A stretch of DNA of 64,000 nucleotides from Phyllobacterium myrsinacearum (GCF_014138285.1 NZ_JACGXN010000001.1:1787314-1851313), one strand, 5' to 3'; counted from the stretch's first letter, positions 47,156-56,185 are shown. Program-made: numbers and translations. The notes: a model not told the origin generated them from the sequence alone.

Positions 47156-47746
47156 ATGGAACAGAAAAAGAAAATCGGCCTTGTATTCATCGATGAGTTC
47201 GCCGATTGGGAGTTCGGTCTTCTTACCGGCTCGGCTGTCGAATGGTTTGGCGCACGAACGGTTGCGCTAGCCCCGTCGTCAGGTCCTTTGAGGTCCATTG
47301 GCGGGCTGCATCTTGTGCCGGATCGTGGTCTTGACCCCGAGGAGAACGCCGATCTCGACGCGGTTGCCGTTATCGGTGCCAATACATGGCCGTCGGAAGA
47401 CGCTCCTGACATTGCGCCGCTTTTGACGTCAGTCTTGTCACGAGGCGGGGTTGTCGGCGGCATTTGCGGCGGTACGCTTGCGCTTGCACGCGCCGGTCTC
47501 TTCGAGGGACGCAAACACACCAGCAATGGTGCGGGCTGGATCGAGACCAACATTGGCGACTATGCCGGTTCCTCGCTCTATCAGGATGTGCCGTATGCGG
47601 TGCATGACGGCCACATTGTCAGTGCTCCCGGCTCGGCACCCGGTACATTTGCGACGCGGTTTCTGGGTGCGGTTCTGCCTGACAAAGCTGCCGAGATTGC
47701 CGAGATGCGCGGCTTGATCGCCCGCGAATATCAGACGGCAAGCTGA
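47156..47746 (+). CDS. DJ-1/PfpI family protein (class I glutamine amidotransferase-like)
   Basis: 196 residues of the DJ-1/PfpI fold. The nucleophile elbow is GGICGGTLALA with Cys104; the acidic partner is in FADWEFG near residue 19. No amidotransferase partner domain is fused. Members act as glyoxalase III, isocyanide hydratase, deglycase or chaperone; which one cannot be told. AAGAGGAG precedes the ATG. It begins a same-strand run with two further genes. Confidence 0.87.
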   Translation: MEQKKKIGLVFIDEFADWEFGLLTGSAVEWFGARTVALAPSSGPLRSIGGLHLVPDRGLDPEENADLDAVAVIGANTWPSEDAPDIAPLLTSVLSRGGVVGGICGGTLALARAGLFEGRKHTSNGAGWIETNIGDYAGSSLYQDVPYAVHDGHIVSAPGSAPGTFATRFLGAVLPDKAAEIAEMRGLIAREYQTAS

Positions 47747-47768
47747 GCAAGGGCAACGGGAGGGCGTG

Positions 47769-48176
47769 ATGAAAACATGGGCGGATAAATTGGATTCAGG
47801 TGCACCATCGCAGGTCAAGCCGGCGCCGATCAACATTGCCGGCATGAAGGCCGGGGAAATCATGCTGGTGCCCACGGCCCGTCAGGTGGACGACTTCATC
47901 CGCACCCTCCCCAAGGGCACACACATGGAGATCAGGACCCTGCGGCAGCGCATGGCCAAGCAGCACGGGGCCGAGGTAACCTGCCCGATCACGATGGGGT
48001 TTCACCTGAGAACTGTCGCCGAGGCGGCATTTGAAGATTTTCAGAGGACCGGCGACATCAGCGCCGTGACACCGTTCTGGCGGGTCCTCGATGCCAGCAC
48101 GCCGACAATTTCCCGACTGTCGTTCGGGACGGCTTTTGTAACCGAACAACGCCTTAAAGAAGGCTTGAAGGATTAA
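47769..48176 (+). CDS. Conserved hypothetical protein
   Basis: 135 residues, soluble, no signal. A recognisable block is MAKQHGAEVTCPITMGFHLRTVAEAA followed by AVTPFWRVLDASTPTISRLSFG; I associate this with a widespread unnamed bacterial family whose layout faintly recalls methylguanine-DNA methyltransferases, but the PCHR site is absent. GGGAGG is five bases before the ATG at 47769. It lies between the DJ-1 gene and a WYL regulator and is probably co-transcribed with them. Confidence 0.7.
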   Translation: MKTWADKLDSGAPSQVKPAPINIAGMKAGEIMLVPTARQVDDFIRTLPKGTHMEIRTLRQRMAKQHGAEVTCPITMGFHLRTVAEAAFEDFQRTGDISAVTPFWRVLDASTPTISRLSFGTAFVTEQRLKEGLKD

Positions 48177-48188
48177 CAGGGATTTGCC

Positions 48189-48896
48189 ATGCGACGAGCA
48201 GACCGTCTCTTTCAGATTGTGCAGAAACTCCGGGGCGGGCGGCTTGTTACCGCACGTCAGCTGGCGGAAAAGCTCGAGGTTTCCGAACGCACCATCTATC
48301 GCGATATTGCCGACTTGCAATCGACCGGGGTACCGATCGACGGGGAGGCGGGGGTTGGCTATATCCTGCGTGAAGGCTTTGATCTGCCGCCCCTGATGTT
48401 CACGCGTGACGAGGTGGTCGCTCTGGTCGCCGGCGCGCGGCTGATAACGGCATGGGGCGGTGCTTCCATGGCGCGCGCGGCTGAAGAGGCGATCATCAAG
48501 ATCGGCGCTGTCCTGCCCAAGGATGATCGCCCGCGCATCGCCAACACGCATATTCATTCGTCCGGTACCAACATCAGCAGCCATGACCGGGCTATGATCG
48601 ATCTTGCCGAGAATGCTGCGGACCAGTGCCAGGTACTGTCGATCACTTACAAGGACCTCGACGGCAAGGAAAGCTTGCGCGATATCCGTCCGCTCGGACT
48701 GTGGTTCTGGGGCAAGGTCTGGACGGTCATCAGCTGGTGTGAGCTGCGCAACGATTTCCGCACATTCCGTATCGACCGGATATCCAAGGCCGAGAAGGCC
48801 CTGCGCATCTTCCGTCAGGAACGCGGCAAGACGCTGGCTGATTTCTACCGCCGGGTCGAGCTGAGCGAAGCGCCCGATGCAAAGAAAGCATCCTAG
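48189..48896 (+). CDS. YafY-type transcriptional regulator (HTH_11 + WYL)
   Basis: 235 residues. N-terminal helix-turn-helix: MRRADRLFQIVQKLRGGRLVTARQLAEKLEVSERTIYRDIADLQSTGVPI; then GVGYILREGFDLPPL and a C-terminal WYL ligand-sensing domain (LSITYKDLDGKESLRDIRPLGLWFWGKVWTVISWCELR). Such regulators answer small ligands or nucleic-acid signals. It ends the DJ-1/unknown/regulator run and overlaps the convergent GNAT gene by 4 bp. Confidence 0.9.
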   Translation: MRRADRLFQIVQKLRGGRLVTARQLAEKLEVSERTIYRDIADLQSTGVPIDGEAGVGYILREGFDLPPLMFTRDEVVALVAGARLITAWGGASMARAAEEAIIKIGAVLPKDDRPRIANTHIHSSGTNISSHDRAMIDLAENAADQCQVLSITYKDLDGKESLRDIRPLGLWFWGKVWTVISWCELRNDFRTFRIDRISKAEKALRIFRQERGKTLADFYRRVELSEAPDAKKAS

Positions 48897-49429
48897 AGCG
48901 CCGTACGGTCCGCGTTGCCCGCTGTGACAAAATCCTCCCGACTCAGGGAAAAATATCTGTATGGGAAGCCATCCAGTGCGGCTCTGAGGCCCATTTTCTC
49001 CGCCACATGCATGGATGCCGTATTGTCCGGATGAATCGCGGCGATGATTCGCTCGACGCCCACATGCTCGAAGGCATGCACAACGAGCGCCCGCGCGGCT
49101 TCCGTCGCATAGCCTTTACCCCAGGCATGCCGATTGAGCCGCCAGCCGATTTCAATGTCCGGTCCTACTGCGTCATCCGGGATCAGCAGAACCCAGCCAA
49201 GAAACAGTTCCGGTTGGCGCTTTGCGAAAATGGACCAGTAGCCCAATCCCGGAGCAAAATCAGCCTCCATGCGCGCGGTGATGAAACGGCGGTGAGCATC
49301 AGGATCGTGCCATGGTCCCGGCACATATCGGGTCACCTCCGGATCGCGATCCATGGTCATGCAGTCTTCAAGATCAGCCATGGTGCGCGGACGCAGGAAA
49401 AGACGCTCCGTCTCGAATGTCGGCAGCAA
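48893..49429 (-). CDS. GNAT family acetyltransferase (RimJ/RimL-like)
   Basis: 178 residues. The opening LPTFETERLFLRPRTMADLEDC is typical of RimJ-like enzymes; the acetyl-CoA loop is RHAWGKGYATEAARALV and the C-terminal part has HPDNTASMHVAEKMGL. The start is TTG at 49429, seven bases after GGGAGA. The frame stays open further upstream, but that extension crosses the terminator of the trcR gene and cannot be real coding sequence. The target (protein amino-terminus or antibiotic-like molecule) is unknown. Confidence 0.85.
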   Translation of the reverse strand: MLPTFETERLFLRPRTMADLEDCMTMDRDPEVTRYVPGPWHDPDAHRRFITARMEADFAPGLGYWSIFAKRQPELFLGWVLLIPDDAVGPDIEIGWRLNRHAWGKGYATEAARALVVHAFEHVGVERIIAAIHPDNTASMHVAEKMGLRAALDGFPYRYFSLSREDFVTAGNADRTAL

Positions 49430-49448
49430 CGCTATATCTCCCGTAAGA

Positions 49449-49481
49449 CAAAAAAGCTCCACCAGCGGCGGAGCTTTCTTG
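49449..49481 (-). terminator. Rho-independent terminator after trcR
   Basis: On the minus strand AAGCTCCGCC and GGTGGAGCTT form a stem with one mismatch, followed by TTTTTTGTCTT. Confidence 0.88.
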
Positions 49482-49515
49482 ATTCCGGGATTGCCGGTCA
49501 AGACAATCGTGAAGC

Positions 49516-50211
49516 TTATTCTTCCTCGTCTTCGTCCGCATTGCGGCCCTTGAGCGAGGAAAGCTTGGCGAAAACCTTGTCCGCATCGAGCTCTTCGTCC
49601 TCTTCGCGGGCAGCTGGCTGGATGTCCAGATTTTCCGTGGCGGATGCCGGCAGCAATGTGTCACCGCCTTCGCCCGGCTGGACCGGACGATTACGGGAAG
49701 AACGCTCCACTTCAAGGTCCAGATCGATCTGCGAGCACAGGCCGAGTGTTACCGGATCCATGGGCTGGAGATTGTTTGAATTCCAGTGCGTGCGGTTGCG
49801 GATCTGCTCGATGGTCGACTTCGTCGTACCGATGAGGCGCGAAACCTGCGCATCCTTCAGTTCCGGGTGGTTGCGCACCAGCCAGAGAATGGCATTCGGA
49901 CGATCCTGACGCTTGGACAGCGGCGTATAGCGCGGGCCCTTGCGCTTGGCCTCGGGCACACGCACTTTCGGCTCGAGAATCTTCAACTTATGATCGATAT
50001 CGGCTTCGCCCTTCGCGATCTCCTCGCGGGACAGCTGACCCGTCATCAGCGGGTCCAGCCCCTTGATGCCCTGGGCCGATTCACCGTCGGCAATTGCTTT
50101 CACCTCAAGCGGGTGCAGTTTGCAGAACGCTGCAATCTGGTCAAAAGACAGAGCGGTGTTGTCGACAAGCCAGACGGCCGTTGCCTTTGGCATGAGAAGC
50201 TGGGTGGCCAT
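49516..50211 (-). CDS. trcR: DUF1013 cell-cycle transcriptional regulator TrcR
   Basis: 231 residues matching the DUF1013 family, named TrcR in alphaproteobacteria. The start MPKATAVWLVDNTALSFDQIAAFCKLHPLEVKAIADGE and the central RPNAILWLVRNHPELKDAQVSRLIGTTKSTIEQIRNRTHWN (a helix-turn-helix-like block) are strongly conserved, and an acidic tail ends the protein. Caulobacter work connects it with transcription through the cell cycle. GAGGAC precedes the ATG, and a terminator follows. Confidence 0.88.
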   Translation of the reverse strand: MATQLLMPKATAVWLVDNTALSFDQIAAFCKLHPLEVKAIADGESAQGIKGLDPLMTGQLSREEIAKGEADIDHKLKILEPKVRVPEAKRKGPRYTPLSKRQDRPNAILWLVRNHPELKDAQVSRLIGTTKSTIEQIRNRTHWNSNNLQPMDPVTLGLCSQIDLDLEVERSSRNRPVQPGEGGDTLLPASATENLDIQPAAREEDEELDADKVFAKLSSLKGRNADEDEEE

Positions 50212-50364
50212 TGAATATAGTCCTCTCGTTCGTCCGCTCCGGTGAGGCGGGACGTGGGTTCAACCACAATTTCCGGGAATTCGAGGCGTTATATAGCGGT
50301 AAATTCCCCATTCGGCAAGAATCGGTTTTTGCTATGCTCTGATCCTCCCGGTGGTTTCATCGAA

Positions 50365-50382
50365 CTGTCACGAAACTGTCAT
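50365..50382 (+). promoter_or_regulatory. Pho box upstream of the phytase-like gene
   Basis: CTGTCACGAAACTGTCAT: two CTGTCA hexamers exactly 11 bp apart with an A-rich spacer, the PhoB-binding consensus of rhizobia and enterobacteria. It ends 55 bp before the ATG, suited to PhoB activation. Overlapping TGC-N3-GCA motifs (50383-50396) follow at once. Confidence 0.75.
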
Positions 50383-50437
50383 TGCACTGCAATGCAAGCG
50401 GGTGACTGATCCTTCATAAAAAGAGGAGATTCAACCA

Positions 50438-52639
50438 ATGTCACGCAAAACCCTTTGCCTCGGTCTCTGGACCGCTCTGGCCGCATCCGTCGCTCTGCCT
50501 GCCGCCGCCGAACCGGTGTTCAACCGCATTGCGAGCTTCCCCGTTGCAAGCAATCTGCCCAAGGATGCCGACATATCGAAGGCAACCTCTTCGGAGATCA
50601 TCACGGCATCGGAAGACGGCAAGACGCTGATCTATTCCGACAGTCCCTACGGCGCCATCGGCTTTGTCGACATTACCGACGCCGCCAAACCGAAGGCAGG
50701 CGGGCTGATCAAGGTCGAAGGCGAGCCGACATCGGTCGCTGTTGCCGGATCCAAGGTGCTGGCTGCGGTTAATACCTCCAAGGATCACAAGAACCCCTCC
50801 GGGCGACTGGATGTGATTGATCTTGCATCGCGCAAGGCCCTGACAAGCTGCGATCTCGGCGGCCAGCCGGATTCGGTTGCCATTTCGCCCGACAAGACAT
50901 TTGCCGCGGTAGCGATTGAAAACGAGCGTGATGAAAAGCTGAATGACGGTGAAATTCCGCAGCTCCCATCCGGCGATCTGAAAATCTTTACGCTGAAGGA
51001 CGGTGCGCCTGACTGTGCCAGCATGAAAAGCGTTGTTCTGACCGGCCTGTCTGAGATAGCCCCTGACGATGCGGAACCGGAATTCGTGTCCATCAACAAG
51101 GACAATCAGATTGCTGTTACCCTGCAGGAAAACAACCACATCGCGATCATCGACGCGGCCAGCGGCAAAATCACGTCGCATTTTTCCGCCGGAACCGTCG
51201 ATCTCGACAAGATCGACGTCAAGAATGACGGTGCGCTGAAATTCGATGGTAGTATGAAGGGCGTTCTGCGCGAGCCGGATACGGTAAAATGGCTCGACAA
51301 TGACCGGATCGTGGTCGCCAATGAAGGTGACTATAAGGGCGGCTCGCGCAGTTTCACCATTTTCTCCAAGGACGGCAAGGTTCTTTATGAATCGGGGCCA
51401 TCGCTGGAGCACCGGATCGCTGCGGCTGGGCACTATCCCGACAAGCGTAACAAGAAGGGCGTTGAGCTCGAAGGTGCCGAGGTCGCAAAATTCGGTGATA
51501 CAAATTATCTGTTCGTGGCCAGCGAGCGCGCCTCGGTTGTGGGCGTCTACAAGGATACCGGCAAGGATCCGGAATTTGTCCAGCTGCTGCCATCGGGCAT
51601 TGGCCCTGAAGGCATTCTCGCCATTCCGTCACGCAATCTGTTCGTGACTGCCAATGAAACCGATCTGGTCGAGGACGGTGGTGCGCGATCGCATGTCATG
51701 ATCTATGAGCTGAAAGACCAGAAGCTGAACTATCCGAAAATCGTGTCTAAATCGAAAGACGACGGTACGCCGCTCGGCTGGGGCGCCCTGTCGGGCCTGG
51801 TCGCCGACCTGAAGGCGCCGGGCAAGCTCCATGCCGTGTCGGACTCGTTCTATTCGGCTGCGCCGACCATTTATACGATTGATGCCACGCAAACCCCGGC
51901 AAAGATCACCGATGCGCTGGTGATTACGCGGGGCGGCCAGGCGGCTCAAAAGCTCGACCTTGAAGGCATCACCACAGATGGAGCTGGCGGTTACTGGCTT
52001 GCCAATGAAGGCGATCAGTCCAAGCTGGTGCCGCATGCAATCTTCAACGTCAATGAAAAGGGCGAGATCAAGAAGGAAATCGCGCTTCCCGAAGAGTTGC
52101 TGCCGCACCAGACCCGTTTCGGTCTTGAAGGGATCACCCGTGTCGGCGAGGGCGATGCCGCTGTCTTGTGGATGGCAGTGCAGCGGGAATGGAAGGACGA
52201 TGAAAAAGGCTTCGTCAAGCTTCTCAGCTACACCGTCAAGGACAAGAGCTGGGGTGCAGTTTCCTATCCTCTGGACAAGAAGACGGGTGACGGATGGGTC
52301 GGTCTTTCCGAGATCACAGCCCACGATGGCCAGCTCTATATTGTCGAGCGCGACAATCTCATCGGCGACAAGGCGGTCAACAAGAAGCTCTATCGTGTGG
52401 CGCTGGAAGACCTGAAGCCGGCGAAAATCGGTGAAAAGCTGCCTGTCGTCGAGAAGAAACTGGCGCATGATTTCATCGCCGACCTCAAGGGCACCAATGG
52501 CTATATCGTTGACAAGCTGGAAGGCTTTGCTGTCGACGCCGATGGCAATGGTTTTGCGGTCACCGACAATGACGGTGTTGATGGTTCATCCGGCGAAACA
52601 TTGTTTTTCGGCATCGGCAAGGTGACGGCGACGAACTGA
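50438..52639 (+). CDS. Secreted esterase-like/phytase-family beta-propeller protein
   Basis: 733 residues. A signal peptide (cleavage after AAA, near residue 24) sends it to the periplasm. The N-terminal half is a beta-propeller of repeated segments (VAISPDKTFAAVAIENE, TLQENNHIAIIDAASGKI, VANEGDYKGGSR); the C-terminal half matches esterase-like activity of phytase, with KLDLEGITTDGAGGYWLANEGD, GLEGITRVGEGDAAVLW and KLEGFAVDADGNGFAVTDNDG. It probably frees phosphate from organic esters. A Pho box just upstream fits induction by phosphate starvation. Confidence 0.88.
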   Translation: MSRKTLCLGLWTALAASVALPAAAEPVFNRIASFPVASNLPKDADISKATSSEIITASEDGKTLIYSDSPYGAIGFVDITDAAKPKAGGLIKVEGEPTSVAVAGSKVLAAVNTSKDHKNPSGRLDVIDLASRKALTSCDLGGQPDSVAISPDKTFAAVAIENERDEKLNDGEIPQLPSGDLKIFTLKDGAPDCASMKSVVLTGLSEIAPDDAEPEFVSINKDNQIAVTLQENNHIAIIDAASGKITSHFSAGTVDLDKIDVKNDGALKFDGSMKGVLREPDTVKWLDNDRIVVANEGDYKGGSRSFTIFSKDGKVLYESGPSLEHRIAAAGHYPDKRNKKGVELEGAEVAKFGDTNYLFVASERASVVGVYKDTGKDPEFVQLLPSGIGPEGILAIPSRNLFVTANETDLVEDGGARSHVMIYELKDQKLNYPKIVSKSKDDGTPLGWGALSGLVADLKAPGKLHAVSDSFYSAAPTIYTIDATQTPAKITDALVITRGGQAAQKLDLEGITTDGAGGYWLANEGDQSKLVPHAIFNVNEKGEIKKEIALPEELLPHQTRFGLEGITRVGEGDAAVLWMAVQREWKDDEKGFVKLLSYTVKDKSWGAVSYPLDKKTGDGWVGLSEITAHDGQLYIVERDNLIGDKAVNKKLYRVALEDLKPAKIGEKLPVVEKKLAHDFIADLKGTNGYIVDKLEGFAVDADGNGFAVTDNDGVDGSSGETLFFGIGKVTATN

Positions 52640-52700
52640 TTTGTCTGCCAATCTGCAAAAGGTCGCGCCCGATGCGCGGCCTTTTTTGTTTTGGCATGCG

Positions 52701-53705
52701 TCAGCTGACATCAAGCATGATCTTGCCGACATGCTGGCCTTCTTCCATCCGTTCATGCGCACGCCACGCCTCATGCAGCGGGTAGACCATGTCGATAACA
52801 GGCGCGACCCGGCGCTGCACCAGCAACGGCCAGACTTTCAGTTCCAGTTCACGCGCGATCCCAGCCTTGAACTCGATTGGGCGCGCGCGCAAGGTCGATC
52901 CGGTATGGGTCAGACGCTTGATCATGATTTTCGAAACATCAGCAGTGGCCTTCGCGCCATTGAGATGGGCGATCTGGACGATGCGCCCGTCAACAGCAGC
53001 GGCATCGTAGTTGCGTTCGACGTAATCGCCGCCGACCATATCCAGCGTGAGGTTCGCGCCCTTGCCGCCGGTTGCCTCCTTCACCGCATCGACAAAATCA
53101 TGGGTGCGGTAGTTGACTGCCCGGTCGGCTCCCAGCTTCAGGCAGGCTTCGCATTTGTCATCGGAGCCCGCAGTTGTGATGACATAGGCGCCAAAGGCGC
53201 TGGCGAGCTGGATTGCTGTCGTGCCGATGCCGGATGTGCCGCCGTGGACGAGAAATGTCTCTCCGCTCTGCAGGCCGCCGCGCTCGAAAACATTGTGCCA
53301 GACCGTGAAAAAGGTCTCGGGCAGGGCCGCTGCTTCTATGAAGCCATATCCCGCCGGGATCGGCAGCGCCGTGGTTTCGTGCACCGTGCAATACTGAGCG
53401 TAACCGCCGCCCGCGACCAATGCCGTCACCCGGTCACCCACGCGAAAACGTGTGACGCTGCCACCCACCGCAACCACGTCGCCGGCAATTTCGAGTCCCG
53501 GAATATCCGATGCGCCTGATGGTGGCGGATAGTGGCCCTGACGCTGCAGCACATCGGGCCTGTTGACGCCGGCGGCATGCACCTGGACCAGAAGCTCGTT
53601 GGGACCCGGCTCGGGTACGCCCCGCTTTCCCGGCTTGAGGACCAGCGGACCACCCGGCTGAGTGATCTCGATCGCGGTCATCGTCGTCGGAATTTTACTG
53701 GCCAT
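52701..53705 (-). CDS. NAD(P)H quinone oxidoreductase, PIG3-like (zinc-independent MDR)
   Basis: 334 residues of the quinone oxidoreductase branch of medium-chain dehydrogenases. Blocks: VQVHAAGVNRPDVLQRQGHYPPP, GLEIAGDVVAVG, the NAD(P) site VHGGTSGIGTTAIQLA and a C-terminal EGQHVGKIMLDV. Zinc ligands are absent, as expected. The ATG at 53705 follows GGAG; the longer frame crosses a divergent gene. It reduces quinones or similar carbonyls. Confidence 0.9.
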   Translation of the reverse strand: MASKIPTTMTAIEITQPGGPLVLKPGKRGVPEPGPNELLVQVHAAGVNRPDVLQRQGHYPPPSGASDIPGLEIAGDVVAVGGSVTRFRVGDRVTALVAGGGYAQYCTVHETTALPIPAGYGFIEAAALPETFFTVWHNVFERGGLQSGETFLVHGGTSGIGTTAIQLASAFGAYVITTAGSDDKCEACLKLGADRAVNYRTHDFVDAVKEATGGKGANLTLDMVGGDYVERNYDAAAVDGRIVQIAHLNGAKATADVSKIMIKRLTHTGSTLRARPIEFKAGIARELELKVWPLLVQRRVAPVIDMVYPLHEAWRAHERMEEGQHVGKIMLDVS

Positions 53706-53799
53706 AGATATGCTCCATCGGTTGATTCGCTTGAATGATTTGCAATTCGAAGCGGGGGGACTGTATCCTTTCAGCGTAAAGCGACAAGTGGAGGATATG

Positions 53800-53985
53800 A
53801 TGTCACTTTTCGACGAAGAACCGAAACGCAAGATAGCCCATGAGATCGGGCAGGAACTTTCTCTCCTTTCCGTCGCTGAGCTGGATGAGCGGATTGGCAT
53901 CCTGCGGGCAGAAATCACCCGGCTTGAGGACGAGCGTACCCGGAAGGGCAGCAGCAAGTTGGCGGCGGAAGCACTTTTTCGCTGA
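53800..53985 (+). CDS. DUF1192 protein
   Basis: 61 residues: MSLFDEEPKRKIAHEIGQELSLLSVAELDERIGILRAEITRLEDERTRK. The invariant LLSVAELDERI and the coiled-coil pattern identify DUF1192, a small alphaproteobacterial family with no assigned job. GTGGAGGA lies four bases before the ATG at 53800; the ATG one codon earlier is too near. Divergent from the oxidoreductase. Confidence 0.85.
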   Translation: MSLFDEEPKRKIAHEIGQELSLLSVAELDERIGILRAEITRLEDERTRKGSSKLAAEALFR

Positions 53986-54094
53986 AACGGAACGTAAATG
54001 ATGCGGATGTCATGATGTCTCCGCATTGCTGACTAAGACGAGCCTGTGCCGGTCTGTTGCCGGCATCAGTCCAAGCATTTGGTGGGGTATCGCT

Positions 54095-55336
54095 GTGTTC
54101 CGTTCGTTCGTACAGGTCTTCGCCCTCTTGTGTGGCACGTCCTTTCTGGTCATGGCGTCCGGTCTGCACGGACTATTACTGCCTCTGCGCGGCGGGGCGG
54201 AAGGCTTTTCAACCACATCGCTTGGTCTTCTGGGTACAGCCTGGGCCGGAGGATTCATTACCGCGTGCCTCCTCGCGCCACGTCTCGTGCGCCGTGTCGG
54301 ACATGTAAGGGCGTTCAGCGCTTTTGCCTCGATTGCCGCCATTGTTGCCCTGATGACCGGCATTCTTGTCCACCCGACCGCCTGGATTGCCCTGCGCGCG
54401 CTGACCGGATTTGCCATGGCAGGCGCCTATATGGTGATCGAAAGCTGGCTGAACGAGCGCGCGACGAATGCCAATCGCGGTCAGATCTTCGGCTTGTACA
54501 TGGTGGTCAATTTCGCCTCCATCACCGCAGGGCAGATGATGATCGGCTTTGGCGACGTGCATACCGGCACGTTCTTCATGCTGTCTGGCATTCTCTTCTG
54601 TCTGGCTCTGATCCCGACGGCTATTTCCACAGCAAGCAGTCCAAAACCGCTGACGGAAGTGCAGCTGGATTTGCGCGCACTTTACCGCAATTCGCCCGTT
54701 GCCTTTGTCGGCTGCATGCTGATCGGTGTTGCCAATGGTGCGTTCGGTACGCTCGGGGCGGTCTACGGCGCGGCGACGGGTATTACGACGACCGAGATTG
54801 CTCTGATGATGAGTGCCTCGGTTATGGGCGGAGCCTTGATGCAGATTCCGGTAGGACGCATGTCTGACCGCACGGATCGCCGCTATGTTCTGGCTTTCGT
54901 TGCAGGTGCGGCCGCCATTATCGGTATGCTGATTTTCCTGATCGGATCACGTCAGGCGACGGTCATTCTGTTCATGACCGCAATTTACGGCGGTTTGGCC
55001 TATACGCTTTATCCGGTGGCGGTAGCCCATGCCAATGACTATTCGGATACCCAGAATTTCGTCAAGGTAACCGGCGGTCTGCTTCTCCTTTACGGGTTTG
55101 GCACCATGATCGGCCCGATTCTTGGCGCCTGGGCCATGGAATACATCGCTCCGGAAGGACTGTTCGCGATTACGGCTCTGGCCCATGTTTCCATCATGAC
55201 CCACGCGATTATCCGGTCACGCATGCGCGCGGCCATGCCAATTGCGATGAGAGACAATTTCCAGACCGTCCCGTCAGAACGGGCGACGCCCGAGGGTATC
55301 AAGCTCGATCCTCGCGCAGAAGCCCAGTCTGACTGA
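54095..55336 (+). CDS. MFS transporter (YcaD-like)
   Basis: 413 residues with about 12 membrane segments. Visible marks are FALLCGTSFLVMASGLHGLLLPLRGG, the alphaproteobacterial MFS block GAYMVIESWLNERATNANRGQIFGLYMVVNFASITAGQM, and GRMSDRTDRR between the two halves. Start: GTG at 54095, eight bases after GGTGGGG, begins just before the first membrane segment; the TTG at 54026 adds 23 residues without a ribosome site. The substrate is unknown. Confidence 0.85.
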   Translation: MFRSFVQVFALLCGTSFLVMASGLHGLLLPLRGGAEGFSTTSLGLLGTAWAGGFITACLLAPRLVRRVGHVRAFSAFASIAAIVALMTGILVHPTAWIALRALTGFAMAGAYMVIESWLNERATNANRGQIFGLYMVVNFASITAGQMMIGFGDVHTGTFFMLSGILFCLALIPTAISTASSPKPLTEVQLDLRALYRNSPVAFVGCMLIGVANGAFGTLGAVYGAATGITTTEIALMMSASVMGGALMQIPVGRMSDRTDRRYVLAFVAGAAAIIGMLIFLIGSRQATVILFMTAIYGGLAYTLYPVAVAHANDYSDTQNFVKVTGGLLLLYGFGTMIGPILGAWAMEYIAPEGLFAITALAHVSIMTHAIIRSRMRAAMPIAMRDNFQTVPSERATPEGIKLDPRAEAQSD

Positions 55337-55400
55337 GTTCTTATGGCGTTTTCCGTACAAATGCGTTGACATTGAGGGCAGTTTAAAACGACAATTCCCT

Positions 55401-55664
55401 ATGGTCGAAACAGATGCATTTGCAGCCATTTCTGATCCCAATCGCCGCTATCTGCTGGAAGAGTTGCGGCGCGGGCCCAAGACTGTCAACGAATTGGCGG
55501 TTGGACTGCCCATTTCTCGCCCGGCCGTTTCCCAACACCTGAAGGCGCTGCTGGATGCACGGCTGGTCAAGGTCAAGTCTGAAGGCACGCGACGGATCTA
55601 TACGGTGGATGACGGCGGCTTCTTTCATCTGAATTTATGGCTGGACCAGTTCTGGAGTGAATAA
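55401..55664 (+). CDS. ArsR family transcriptional regulator
   Basis: 87 residues with a winged helix: AFAAISDPNRRYLLEELRRGPKTVNELAVGLPISRPAVSQHLKALLDARLVKVKSEGTRRIYTVDD. No metal-binding cysteine pair is present, so it belongs to the non-metal ArsR group often paired with SRPBCC proteins; none is adjacent here. The C-terminus (LNLWLDQFWSE) is typical of that group. A terminator follows. Confidence 0.9.
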   Translation: MVETDAFAAISDPNRRYLLEELRRGPKTVNELAVGLPISRPAVSQHLKALLDARLVKVKSEGTRRIYTVDDGGFFHLNLWLDQFWSE

Positions 55665-55682
55665 GTCCGCCTGCAGGCTAAT

Positions 55683-55712
55683 AAAAAACCCGGTCTGTGA
55701 CCGGGTTTTGAT
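55683..55712. terminator. Rho-independent terminator after the ArsR gene
   Basis: AACCCGGTC (55687-55695) pairs with GACCGGGTT (55699-55707), preceded by A and followed by T; usable from both sides, since the next gene is convergent. Confidence 0.9.
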
Positions 55713-55779
55713 TTGAGAGCCTGCACAGTTGCCTCTCCGGCAACCGGCTGGAATTCTTTTTAACGTCGGCCGAAGGCGA

Positions 55780-55959
55780 TCAGTGACGTGTGGCGGTCAA
55801 TCTCAGTTTTTCGATTTGCTCTTTCAGCATGAGCTTGCGACGTTTCATATCGGTAATCTTCAGATCGTCGGTGGCGGGGCTTGCCTGCGCTTCGGAAATT
55901 TCCTTCTCGAGTGCACCATGCTTACGTTCAAGCGTTTCAAGATGAGACTCAATGGCCAT
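55780..55959 (-). CDS. YdcH-like DUF465 protein
   Basis: 59 residues read directly on the minus strand: start MAIESHLETLERKHGALEKE, then ITDMKRRKLMLKEQIEKL near the end. The LKxxKLxLKDxI-like pattern is the DUF465/YdcH signature, a two-helix hairpin. It resembles the 67-residue protein at 56186 in length and final helix. Function unknown. Confidence 0.85.
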   Translation of the reverse strand: MAIESHLETLERKHGALEKEISEAQASPATDDLKITDMKRRKLMLKEQIEKLRLTATRH

Positions 55960-56185
55960 CCGGCTTCTCCCTTGGTTGGTTTCCTACTCGTTGATGCTCT
56001 GCCTGCCAAAGGGCGAGATTATGACAGAGCCGTGACACTCTGCCACCACTTGAGGCAATTGTCGAATTTGTTTCGTAGGATTTTCTTGTCATGTAAAATA
56101 TGGTAAGGCCACGTGCTGATCCGGTATTCTCGAACGCCGGACCAGACATTGGATTCTTCTATAACAAAATACCGGGAATCACTGC

